Shown piece by piece: positions 10,231-21,665 of a stretch of 51,494 bases of DNA. The notes beneath the pieces are model-generated. The model did no database searches. It had not been told where the DNA came from and saw only the letters and a program-made list of their open reading frames with translations. Made by a program: the position numbers and the translations under genes. The stretch lies in contig JAKCWW010000698.1 of NCBI GenBank assembly GCA_026260175.1, positions 41,765 to 93,258 of the forward strand, in the 5' to 3' direction. Origin of the DNA: Reticulitermes lucifugus (taxonomy: Eukaryota > Arthropoda > Insecta > Blattodea > Rhinotermitidae). The stretch's first letter is position 1. Each line of letters starts with the position of its first letter.

Positions 10231-12098
10231 TTCTCATTTACAGTTTTGAAAACCAAATTGATTTAATGTTGCAAATCTTGCTGTGACGTTTCGAAGTATG
10301 TGATATTCCTCATGTATGTTTGTATGCCATGTATTTATGTATGGATATATATATGTGTATGTTATATATTATTCATACGTCCGAGTATTAATGGATAGCT
10401 TATAACGGTTAACATCACATGGGAACCAGAGATGTTGGGTTCATCCATGTATTGAGTGTCCTCAGCCATTATTTACTTGTTATTTAATTACCAGTTTTTG
10501 AAGTAATTATTGTGAACAAATTTTTATATTTCGGATTATTACGAGTGGGCTAATTTTTTCTGCATATAAATCACAAATTTTATGTCATCTCGACGTGATC
10601 ATTTTATTCAGTCTCTTATAATGATTTGAACACGATTTAACCAATTGTCATGAAACTCTGCACAGTGGCCATTCCTTATGCAGATTTTAACCTTGCTCGA
10701 TTTTATAAGCGTTTCGTTATCCAACTTCAACATCGGTAAATACGTCTGGACCCTTACATGCTTTCACAGATTTTCTCGCCTATGCTGAAATTGTGTATTT
10801 CAAGAGCAAGTCTGCCCTAACCTCATTGCAAATGGCAGAGGAGTAGAGGAACGACTGAGCCCGGAGCCTATTTGAAGGCAGTGGTTGTTGCAGATTTGTT
10901 GACATTGTAGGTACTGTGCTGTGGTGTCCAAGTACCTGTACCGACTAAACCATCGTGACTTGTACCTAATGCTGTCGCGTTTGTAACCTACTTTCCTTGC
11001 CAACAAAATGACAGTTTACGCGTACCCTAAAAATTATGGCTCTTTCTCGCTCTTGACTTGTGATATTAACAAGAAGAGAATCATAATCACGGCAAAGGAC
11101 AAGTGTCACTTCCAGTTTACGATAGGTCTTAGGCGGACTGTGTCCAGCATGGTAATGTACTGCCGGTTGGGTTGAGAGTGGCAAAGTAAAATGTGTGATT
11201 CACAGCACGGCATCAATGATCGGATTCGGATATCCTTCATGACATTTAATTTTATACCCCCCAGTCCCTTAAAATTAAATAGGTCTTGTAGTATAAATAA
11301 AACACCAAACATAAAATAATATATGCGTACGCTGAATAAAACCATTGATAAATCCCCTCTATGTTGTGAACATCACGTGGTCATACTCAACAGAAGGCCT
11401 GTATCAACATACGCTGTGTAATTTGGAACTAAGTTTAAGACAAACGTGACTACTTTTTCTCCACACTTCTCACTGATATTTATTTCACGCTTCTTAAACA
11501 TTTCATTGGATTGCGTAAAGTAAAATAATGTAACAGCAAATGCTCAGCTCTTCCACACTACACCACTATCTTGCGGAAACAATCTTTTCTCTTTCATGTT
11601 ACTGAGATTTTGTGTTTAACTCAACAAAAATATTCCTCATTTCCGTTGTTTGTTGTGGTTGGAAACGGAGATATTGTCACAAAAAGACAAGCAGTTCGTA
11701 TGTGTAGATCTCTAATAATACGTAAGATACACTTTCGGATATGGAGGACATTCTGTTTGGTATGGTCTTCTCTCCGGAGAGTAAACGAACAAGAACGCAT
11801 ATCTCTAAAAAATATTGTTTATTGTAAATATAAAAGCCTTTAGTTCAGTGGTCACGGTCTCTTCCTATCTGGTTGTTACGCAACATTGCACACAAATCGA
11901 TTTATGTCCACTACTGTTTATACTCTCGGCAGCCGACATGCAGGGACTGGCAAAAGAGGGGTTGCGCCTTTTTAATTCGTCCAGAAAACACATTCCGGTC
12001 CTCTGGAAGATAGACTGAGGTTGAAAAAAAAAACTATTCGAATTGTGTTTGTTGTATTTGTACACGTAACTTACATTATAGACGTACAGTCTTTTGCC
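10231..12098. other. Gene-free stretch
   Basis: No supported gene. ATGT-rich low-complexity sequence lies at 10310-10375. ORFs up to 90 codons (for example 11571-11843) show no recognisable motif and no splice context that I could defend. Confidence 0.5.
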
Positions 12099-12133
12099 CT
12101 GAAGATAGAGGAAGGATAACTTGCCGAAACGTT
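12099..12133 (+). other. Degenerate hammerhead-like core
   Basis: CTGAAGA (12099-12105), an extra T, an AGAGGAAG..CTTGCC section and GAAACGTT (12126-12133) appear in hammerhead order, with a self-complementary ACGT after GAA. Stem II is imperfect and stem I does not pair, so this is at best a relic of the family seen at 9.13 kb. Confidence 0.35.
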
Positions 12134-12479
12134 AGTACTTCTGTACCGAACTGCATTAGTCATATCTCAGTACACCTTTATAAGCACTTTTCAAATCTGC
12201 CCGTTCCTGATAACTGCAAATGAGCACGTTGTAAGGATGAAATCCGAAAAGGAACACAGTCGCCTTAGCCTTAAATGTATGATTTAAATTATTCCATTCA
12301 TTAAGTGACAGTAATTGTACGTTATTAAGTAACGACGGTAAGATGACGTCTTTAAAGACTTAATATCTCTGATAATAGATAACTTAATTAATTTATCCAC
12401 TAAAGCGAAAAGAAAGAGAAGACAGTGGTACAGACTGTGTTAGCGATAGGAATATGCTGGGAGGGGGTAGGGCCTGTGG

Positions 12480-12509
12480 TTTATATACATATATATATAT
12501 ATATATATA
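12480..12509. repeat. (AT)n microsatellite
   Basis: An alternating AT run (TATATACATATATATATAT...). A G homopolymer follows at about 12628-12638. Confidence 0.9.
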
Positions 12510-13447
12510 GGCTACACGCAATGCATTTGAAAATCTTCTTACGTATTCGCTTAACACTTTCCCCCGCGAGACTCTATAACATAACCGAAGTGCAATAAGT
12601 GTGGTCTGAAAACCACAATGAGTAGGTTGGGGGGGGGGGTGTTTTAGGAGGCGGATTCGTTGTTGCACTGCAGTGTCGGGACATTTAAAGAAAAAAATGG
12701 AAAAAGATCGTACCAATTCATTTCGGTCATAAATGAAAGCATGTTATTCTGATGTATCGCGTAAATACGCTATTATTCGTTTATAAATATATTTAAGGAA
12801 TAAAATTCTGAATCTAATTTTCTTTAGGTTTTAAACGTTGTTAAAGAAAATCGAAAAAGTGTAGTGCCTAATTACTTTAACAGTTTAAAGCATGAAACTG
12901 GTCTACAAAAAGTGCAAATGTCTGCACTGCACAGACCAGTGAATAATGCTGTTTAGGGAACAGTTCCCTGTTTGTTCTGGACACGTAAACATACCGTGTG
13001 GACAAAGTGTAGATATTTTAGTGTTGAAACAGGCGATACGTTCGGTAATCACTATGCTTTGAAGGGCCTGAACCTGAACTTCACGTCAGCTTGCACATAA
13101 CAAACCCAACGGCTTGATGCACAGGAATTTAAGCAGTTTTAATTTTTTCCCAAATACCGTCCTTGTGAGCTTCAATACAGTCCCAATACCCAAACCCATA
13201 GACATATACTTAAATTCTATCGTTTTGTAGGGTGTTATGTGTCCAGGTGTAGCAGTCTTTTCCTGTGGGTTCATATTCATTTATCGTTGAAGCAAGGCAC
13301 ATTTTTAGTTTGCACAAAAGTCATGATATTCGTCGTTTACCAAAATGTTAAACACATGTCCTTCAGGCCTATACGTTTTCATAGTCTTAGACATTGGTAT
13401 GTAAATGTAACTGGTTCAGAGTAATCGGGTTTGAAAATTGAACAGTT

Positions 13448-13700
13448 TGGTGTGGTGGTGACGCACTGCACTTTTACATGGGAGGTGCCTGGTTAGATTG
13501 TGGATCGGAATACCAGCTAGCCTGAGGCTTTCTTGGTTATCCTTGGTCCCCCCAGGCAAATTTTACCGCGATTACGTTGTGATTGCTTCTGTCCAAAGCT
13601 TTCGTATTTCATCATTCATCAATCAACCTAACATTCCAAGCCACGTAGTCTCTGACACTGAACGCGCGGTCATACAACCCACAAACATGAGTTTGGGTTA
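13448..13700 (+). mobile_element. SINE-like fragment, separate family
   Basis: GTGGTGGTGACGCACTGCAC near 13451 and GGTTAGATTGTGGATCGG near 13489 have the order and spacing of eroded A and B boxes. A body with TGAGGCTTTCTTGGTTATCC and CCCCCCAGGCAAATT follows, of a kind common in arthropod SINEs. There is no second copy in the window to confirm the limits. The short ORF 13498-13701 falls within it and is not considered a gene. Confidence 0.45.
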
Positions 13701-13747
13701 AGCCAATCAGCAATAAATAATGTTACATTTTACATGTAAGGAGTAGC

Positions 13748-13786
13748 CTGATCATGGCTCTGTTGTAAGCTGAAACATGTTGCGCC
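13748..13786 (+). other. Degenerate hammerhead-like core
   Basis: CTGATCA (13748-13754), an extra T, stem II GGCT/AGCT (13756-13759 with 13768-13771), GAAA, a palindromic ACATGT (13775-13780) and then T. The essential G8 is C here, and stem I is only 2 bp, so it should be inactive. The CTCTGTTGTAAGC loop matches the core in the 40.1 kb element (CTCTGTTGCAGC), which makes common descent likely. Confidence 0.45.
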
Positions 13787-14857
13787 TTATTGTGAAAACA
13801 AAGGAATTTGTTTCATTAATAAACGAAATTCATTTAATCTTATTCTGAAAGCACAAGTGGATGTCCTCTACAGTGACAATTTTCATAGCATGAAATATAA
13901 AAAGTAAGTCAGTATTAAAAGCAGTTTTATTAGATTATTTGACAGTATACGTGATCACACAGGTATTACTATATTTTTTAAAGCTTTCACACTGCATTCT
14001 GTCTAGCGGTTTGCAAATCTCATGACTCCATGGCAATAAAATATTTTGCTGGGTATTAAGGTGTTCTCTGACGGCGTCTTTCCTTGGCTTATACTCATTC
14101 CAGATCCTTTTTCATCAATGGTAATTCTTTGGAATCACGTATACACATCTGAATAGTATCACAGTTAGTGGCGGTCTAAAAAGCGCACCTTCCGTGTTCC
14201 TCCGCCATCCTGTGACTGTTTCTGCCTACAGTTCCTTTGGTTCACATAGCTGTGTCCAAGATGAACTGTCATTCTTCCGTAAATCCCACTGCTTTCATAA
14301 CCTGTGTCACAAGATTTCAATACTCGTAGAACTGTCTACTCTAAAGACAGCAAAAATCAATTGGGTAGAATCGGAGAAAAATTATATTGTGTAAACCGGC
14401 CATCCTTTTCAGTTCTGACAAATATTTTTGACGTGAATGAATATTTCTTGGCGTTTTATTTCCCTCCTATGTAACAAATAAAATTAATAGGCTTGTACAT
14501 GTTTCGAGTTTTTAGTGCTGAAGGACATCGCAACTGAAGAGGTGGTTAACATCACGCATCCGCACAAATAAACCTGAAAGTGTTAAACATGTAGGACCCA
14601 TTCTTTATTCATTCAACTATGTGAGAAATTAGGCATTACTCTCTTCTTTGGAATAGTTTGCCTTTGCATCAATAGAACTCAGGGATTTGCGTGCTATTGC
14701 AGGTAGTGAATGTACTGTACGTTAGACCAAGCCGTGGTTAAGTTGATTTAGATTTGGTACCGTGATGAAGTCGTATAAATCAAGTTCTGTGCCCCTAACT
14801 TCAATTAGAACTGCGTTAAAATAGAAGCACTCAGGGCAGAATCCGATGGTTTAAGCT

Positions 14858-14875
14858 TGATCACCTCGGTGATCA
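14858..14875. repeat. Short near-perfect palindrome
   Basis: TGATCACC/GGTGATCA with a 2-base centre, itself bracketed by AAGCT and AGCTT. It may be chance; no terminator or operator role is supported in this context. Confidence 0.6.
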
Positions 14876-17436
14876 CGATTGAAGCTTTCTCGCGCAACCA
14901 GACGCTTTGTAGAAGAGGCACAGGCCTGTGATTAGTTGGACCATTCGTGCCTTTGCAAAAGTGTACCATGTTCGAAGCGTTTTTGAAATGATTCTTTTCC
15001 TGACACAAGCATACGGTTAAATTTAAACCCTTGCTTGTATCGATATTAATGTTTTAACGCAGGGTATGATGTATTCCCAATTGATCCACTGTGTTTCGAA
15101 ATACTGAAGAATGCCAGACGTTTGAAAGAGACGTTATGGTAGCAAGAGCTTTATAGAAACTGAGGAAGATAAGGATGGTTTAGCTGTCATGTTTTGGTTC
15201 GAAAGAAATAAAAACACGTGACAGTTTTTCATTGCTTGTTTTTCTTCGTGTTAGACATGTTAGTAATGTTTATGATTATAAAGGTGATAATATCCTTATG
15301 CCGAAAGTTGATCTTTAGTTTAACTACACAATTACAGCTACACGATGTCCCTTTTGTCCTGTCCCCGAGCACGGCAGCTTCATCGCACAGAAAACCTGTA
15401 TTCCCTAGGACATTCTGTAACAGCTGGCGTGCCCAGGTACACCACAGAACGGACGCTGTATGCTATAAATATTTATACCTTTAATCTTAAACGTGGTTTT
15501 TATTCTGGTTACAGGCTGAGGGAGAACAATGAGTTACGTATATAGTAGTAGTAGTAGTAGTAGTAGCAGTAGTAGTAGTGTTTTCTTGTAAAGTTCTGTT
15601 GCCATTTATCATACCAGGACCTTAAACTGAGTGTCGCTTATGTCGTACAGGTTTGCTTGTACGCCGTATTCTTATGGCTGACTGCAGGAAATTAAGGAGT
15701 ATGGAATTTGGGTGTCCTCATGTGCAATAATTTCATAAACTTCCTGCAAATCGGTCGACTAGTTCGAAAGTTGAAAGTGGGGAACACAAATGTACAGGCT
15801 GCATGATGATCTCGAAAACCCTACTTTTTCCCTTCTTAGAAAGGAGGCCGAAAATAGGAGGAAATAAAGACATTAATGACTTCATAACTTACGTTATTGT
15901 TACAGACCTTTAAATATTAATGTCGTATGCTGTATCTCTTAACTGATAAATGGTATGCTTAGCAAATTCCATAATGAATTCTGAACCTTTGGTTTCCGAT
16001 TTGCTTCGCTTTGCTATGTTATACTGCCTACCTTGTTTTTATTTATTTCTTCTCCAGATTAATCTTGGAAGAATGAAGTTAATTAAAATATTTAAAAATT
16101 GTTTGTACTTCACAGAAAACATGCTGTCTCTCTGTGACAAATCGTAATACTGTTTAGGTAAATTATATGAAATATATAAATGCATTATGTGGGTAAATGA
16201 ATAGTTGTTTGTGTTCAAACAGGTGATATAGTAACCACTGTGTTGTGATGGCACTACCTTGCTGATTAAGAGCGTCTAACGCTCGTTCTTGTTTACATTG
16301 TTTATGCAGTAATGTGCTGTATTTTCGTGTGCAGTATGCCTGTCATTTTTGACACTGATATTCTTCTATTCAGACATTAATACCTAAAAGGATTTTCAAA
16401 CGATGGCTCTGCAAACATGCCTGTAAAACCTTCCAGGCCTAGACTAGTTCATAGCTTTCACCAGCCTTTCGCAGCGTCGTATGATGAAAATCCTGTATCG
16501 TATTTTATTTTATATTAAAAATATTTTCAAAGGAGATTGACTTTTCTTTAGTTTTGTGTTTATTTTAAAGCAACGTACCCAGACTTACTGGATGACGTTT
16601 TTAGTTCTGTTTCTGTAACTATTCTTCTTCGCTTTGCGGCAAGTGTAGTTATATGTAATATCACATAGTTCGATTTGTATTCAGCCTGCGAAGAGAATTC
16701 AGTACGGCAGATGTCTCTTGGGCTGCATGCACGACAAAATAACAAAAAGAAACAAAGCTCAGATATATATGTCGTACTCCTTTATGCGAGACAAGCAGCT
16801 AGATTAGCTTCTTCACACACACCCCCCTCACCCATACAAAAATCTCTAGAGATATATATCTCAGATTCTTCGATATATGTAAAAGCGAAGAGGATATGTT
16901 GAGAACAGTCATTCGTCATGTTGTGTTTGTCTGCCGCTTGAGGATGCTGAACGATTTCAGTGCTCCGCGCTGGGGACTTTGCTTTCTAAATGTAATTGTC
17001 ATTTAAAATGTATAATGCTTCTCATTTGTTATACATAGCACAGACTGTTTCGATTAATCTTGTAGGAATATTACCAGCCATTCACCTAATTACATATTTC
17101 AGGTGATGTTTAATCTGTCGTCATGTTTCGTGGGCCAACACCGTGGCGCTATGCTGTATCTTTACTCCCGTATACGTCTTCCTGGCATGAAGCTCAAGTA
17201 CCCAGAGAGCAACAAAGTATTTGTAACCAATTTGAAAGTTCCAAGAAAGAACGCCCAAAGAGAGAGCAGATTTTTTGTAAGGGGTTGATTGGGCTATAAT
17301 CTTATATGTGTAACACAAGAACGTGCCTAACTTCTGTGCATAATTTTTTAAGTCAAATTAAAATAAGCTACTTGTAAGATTTTTAATGTTGTTAGAAGAA
17401 AAGCCATCAAGATAAAAAAATTTATTATTATTAGAG
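14876..17436. other. Gene-free stretch with a (GTA)n microsatellite
   Basis: No supported gene. An (AGT)n microsatellite with one AGC unit lies at about 15543-15580. ORFs such as 15218-15484 and 16675-16902 have no recognised domain. Confidence 0.55.
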
Positions 17437-17833
17437 CAGTGGTTCCCAACCTGAGGTCGCGACCCAAATCATTGTCACGGGTGTACTGACGTAGGGTTGC
17501 GAGAGGGTTTTATAGAGAACTCGATAATTATGAAAAAATAAGAATTTTTATATGAATTGAAACAGAATGATTGAGAAAATATAATTATTGAATCTGTGAT
17601 TTTTAATTTTAAACATACTGGAACAATTATATTTTAAGTTTTGGATTTGACAAGTAACATTAAAAATTTAATTTTCTAAAAGGTGGCAATGTTATGTAGT
17701 GTTCCAGAACAGGCATTAGTATTAGTTAATTTATAGCAAATATCAATGACTATTGCCGTTTCCATGGTAGAGTCGCGGGTCACATACCATATGCTACTTT
17801 AGGGTCACACACATAAAAAGTTGGGAACCGCCA
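17437..17833. mobile_element. hAT-type MITE, 397 bp
   Basis: The left end CAGTGGTTCCCAAC (17437-17450) and right end GTTGGGAACCGCCA (17820-17833) form terminal inverted repeats of the widespread hAT form (CAGTGGTTC...). The inner AGGTCGCGACCC and AGTCGCGGGTCAC strings are also typical of this group. The flanks TATTAGAG (17429-17436) and TATTATAG (17834-17841) agree at 7 of 8 bases, matching the 8-bp duplication made by hAT transposases. No coding capacity, so it is non-autonomous. Terminal changes at the right end suggest an old insertion. Confidence 0.85.
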
Positions 17834-17865
17834 TATTATAGCTGCACGTGTGTAAGCTTATAGCA

Positions 17866-17889
17866 TCTGCCTGTCTGTCTGTCTGTCTT
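17866..17889. repeat. (CTGT)n microsatellite
   Basis: About five CTGT units. Confidence 0.85.
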
Positions 17890-19378
17890 ATTTCAATCAT
17901 GTAGACAGTTGAGATTAAAATCAAGAGAAAAAACGAAATTGTTATAAAATTTTGAATAGAAAATGGAAGAGAATATGCGGAATGAACTTTGTTACTAGTG
18001 GCAAAATATAACTTTCCTGGACAAGGGCTCGTTGAAATATTACTACGGTTTTAGGCGATGTTATCCTTGCCGTGAACCTATTACAGTCACTCTCTCCTTC
18101 GGTCGGTCTGTCTGTACGTATTTAGGTCCCAGCGCGAGAACCTCTACATAGATTTTATTTAAATTTGACACTGGTGAATTTTGTGAAGAATTATTTATCA
18201 GTTTCAGTATTTAACTTTACACGAAGATTCCTTAGCATTTACGCCATGTGACATGCACTTCGACGAAAACCCAGCGATCGGAGAAAGAAACATACAGCTA
18301 AAGGTGATTCCAGCAATCTCAGGAAAGAAACCAGATTAACCCTTAGCTAAGATACGGGGAAACTCGAAGGGAAGATTCTAGTCACGGTCGAGTGTAGCGC
18401 CTACCGGTAGGGTACGAAAAAATATAAACTTCCTGAAAGATTTGAAATCCTTTTTTGTACCACAACAGTAACGATATATTTGAACGATACGAAATAAAAT
18501 CACATTTTCGCAACAAAATTTACTGTCGATCCTCAAATAACAAATTTCATATGACGTACAGCAGTCTTAGGAGGTGAATGAAATTGACGGACATGTTATC
18601 GCCTTCTGGTTATAACCACAGGTGGTCGGGTAGATGGATTTCAATGTCATGCCTCCTCCTTCGAAACGATACTACTCACCACTAGCTTACATGGTACCGA
18701 TAACACAGAACATCAGTGTCGATTACACCGCAGAAAACCTCAAATATTGTACAGAGACGGGCTGATATAAGGGGCCTCTGTAATATGTTCATGTTATGTG
18801 CGTTCTGTGTGCAAAGGTCCCATGTAAATGGCAGATCTCACCAGTCTTTAATTGTTGCGCTCAAACTTTGCCGAAATAGAAGTAAAGAATAATTCATGCC
18901 TTGGTTCAGCGTAATATCCGTACAATAACTAGCGTTACGAATTACTTGTATAAATATATATGTTTAATTTCACTAAATGGACATCCAGAGTCGGCGTAAG
19001 TGAAATAATTTTGAATCGCAGGCCCTTAAAAAAAGGACGTAACTCATTAGGAGACTGCATATTTCAAACTCGAATACACTTTCCACTGTTGTTAACACAG
19101 CTTCTTTTCTGTGTTTGGAAATTGACGACATGCATAGCTCGAACGACTGTAATATTTTGCCTTGTAGCAGAACACGGCGAAATTGGATCCAGTATTCCAG
19201 TTACAACATCAAGCAAGCGAGGACATTCGAATGCATAGCGCACGTGAGGGCAATACCTGATAAGTTAATAAATTGCAGCAAATGTTATAAGTGCCATGCG
19301 CAGCTGCTGCATTTTTATTCAACTTATGAACAATATTATCCTAACGGGATTTGTACTCTTACGTCGTATTGCTTATAC
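17890..19378. other. Gene-free stretch
   Basis: No supported gene or recognised repeat. The ORF at 18960-19238 has no identifiable motif. Confidence 0.5.
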
Positions 19379-19498
19379 TGTGTGTGTGTATGTGTTTGTG
19401 TGGGTGTGTGTGTGTGTTTGTGTGTGTGTTAGTGTGGGTGTGTGTGTGTTTGTGTGTGTTAGTGTGGGTGTGTGTGTGTTAGTGTGGGGGGGTGGGGG
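19379..19498. repeat. (GT)n microsatellite with higher-order units
   Basis: A GT array interrupted by repeated GTTAGTGTGGG blocks spaced about 30 bp apart, ending in a G-rich run. Frames on both strands are artefacts. Confidence 0.9.
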
Positions 19499-20080
19499 AC
19501 TGAGAAGGTAGTTTGAATTTGTTTCGTACTGGTACTTTGAACTGCGCATTACACTACCGAATGTAATGAAAGGGGAATCACATGATGAGGCGCAGGGGAG
19601 TTGGTAGATGAGGTACAATGCATTCAGATTTAATGTCATGAACCCCATAATTATTACAAGCGACTTGGTTCAGTTGTCGCTGAAGGAGTGCCACTAATAA
19701 ATGAATCAGGCTCGTTGGTTTGTTCATGCACCCAACCAAATTTGAAGCTGCAATTCCTGGTTGTGGGCGGAGTTCACATTAAGAGTTACATGGAGATTTT
19801 ATTATCCAGAACTGCAGTGATAATGCAGCGATTTATGTTTTCCGTGATTATATTATCGAGTCGGTCATTGGTGAAACCGCAGGAGCCCAGAAAGTTTATT
19901 TTCAAGAAAACTGAAAAAAGATATGCTATTAAATACACTATTCTGCAATTGGTTTATTTTTCCATAGCAATAATTGAAAAATATCTAATTTTTTGATGTC
20001 GATATATTTCAGTAACATATTTTAAATCAAAGATTTAGAAGCTATAGAATTCTTTGCGCTCGTATTGTTTTTACAACTGC

Positions 20081-20109
20081 CCATATATATATATATATAT
20101 ATATATATT
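20081..20109. repeat. (AT)n microsatellite
   Basis: A perfect AT run followed by TTTAAGG. Confidence 0.9.
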
Positions 20110-21329
20110 TAAGGAACGTTTCCTGACCCATGTGGCTACTTGTCTTTTCTGTCTTGATGTCAGCTATTAAATCACTGTGGGTTCCAGTAGTTTCTTTATG
20201 GTCGAATATCATATTAGGTAGATTTTTTTCGGGACACCACTCTTTTGCATCACAAACTTTCCACTTCTTTCTGCCTAACAGTTTTTAACGCCACCATTTT
20301 CACATATATCGATGCTTAGTATAGGAGCTATGAATAAATATTATAAGTTCAGTATGCATGTTTTATTTTATGGAAAATCGTAGCACATATTGAGGCATAA
20401 CTTATACACGCCTCCCAAAAGTTACATGACAATATTTTGCCTTTTAGTGTATCAGAAATAATCTAGTCTCCTTCTCTGTCTACATGCACGTTTTGTCGTG
20501 GTTTGTCCACCGAAGCACTTCATTAGAAGAGCTTTCGTGCTTATGCGACCTGTGACTGAAACCTTCCTTACGTCCTGTATTTTTATAAATTAATACCTTT
20601 GAGGCATATACGTACGTTTCGTGCAGGCCATATGGGCATCTTGTTTGAAGTGTCCGGACTAGAAGAATGTTTTGCAGCCCACCAGTGTATGGTGATGCAA
20701 CTACTACACCATGATTGTTTCAGTTACAGAAAAACTGTATGAAACCTGCAGTAGCAAAATACACTTTCTGGTGTTTTTATAATATGTGTTTCACTTGACG
20801 GTCTATACAGATTGTGCGTTTTTATAATGCTCAGGTCACCAGTGTTTAAAGTTTAATATATCTTGAAATTCACTCAAATTCCTTGACCTTACTGTTAGTT
20901 CTGTGTACTCGTGAGGTTCATATATTCTATACATTTTGCTGCAACAAACTGTCGCAAGACAAGTGTGAATCGCCTCGTAAAGGAAAGCAGGGCACAGTTT
21001 TGTGGAAATCCTTTGACGCAGTAATGCAGCCAAATTGTTACAGCTGTGTGGTCTAATTTTTTACTGTAACAGCCACTCAGAAGTGGTACTGTACAAGTCG
21101 GTTCCTCTTTGAAGCATGATCACAATCTAACAAGAAAGAGGCAACCTCGTCAGGATCTCTTTTTTCCCTTCACCTTCTTAATAACAATAAACTTCTCCTG
21201 TTGTTAAATCACGAACACGGAAATTGAAAACCCATAACTCCCTATAATATTTTTTCTGCACTGGAGTGCCTGGGAGTCACAAATCCTGCATGTAGTGTAA
21301 CGCAAGCTTTATGACACTTCTTGTCATTG
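20110..21329. other. Gene-free stretch
   Basis: No supported gene or element was recognised on either strand. Confidence 0.5.
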
Positions 21330-21344
21330 TTCTGCACTTTGTAC

Positions 21345-21665
21345 TCCTCACCAAAATGCGAGGAGAATGAGAAGTGTGGAGCATGTGGCGCGCATGGGGG
21401 AGAAGAGAAATGTGTACAGCAGGTTTTGGTGGATAAACTGGAGGAAGGAGACCGCTTTGAAGTTCTAGACGTGGAGAAAAATAATATTAAAATGGATCTT
21501 GAGAGGATGAAAGGACGGGAACTAGATTTATCTGGCTCGGGACAGGGACAAGTGGGTGGCTATTGTGAACATGGAGATGAACATTCGGATTATGTTAGTT
21601 GCGGAGAATTTTTTGAGTGGCTGAGGACCTATTAACTTCTCAAGAAGGATTCTGCTCGATGGAGT
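21345..21665 (+). pseudogene. Relic of LINE ORF2 C-terminus
   Basis: Three reading frames must be joined. The first encodes RMRSVEHVARMGEKRNVY (from about 21367). The second encodes FEVLDVEKNNIKMDLERM, and the third IYLARDRDKWVAIVNMEMN followed by ENFLSG and a stop at 21622-21624. Read-through continues as GPINFSRRILLDGV. These align in order with the GHVARMGEKRNxYRVLVGKP..NIKMDLRE..WIDLAQDRDxWRALVN tail found in many insect LINE-derived proteins. Two frameshifts and internal stops show it is dead. The 104-codon ORF 21321-21635 is one frame of this relic. The clade is not assigned. Confidence 0.7.
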
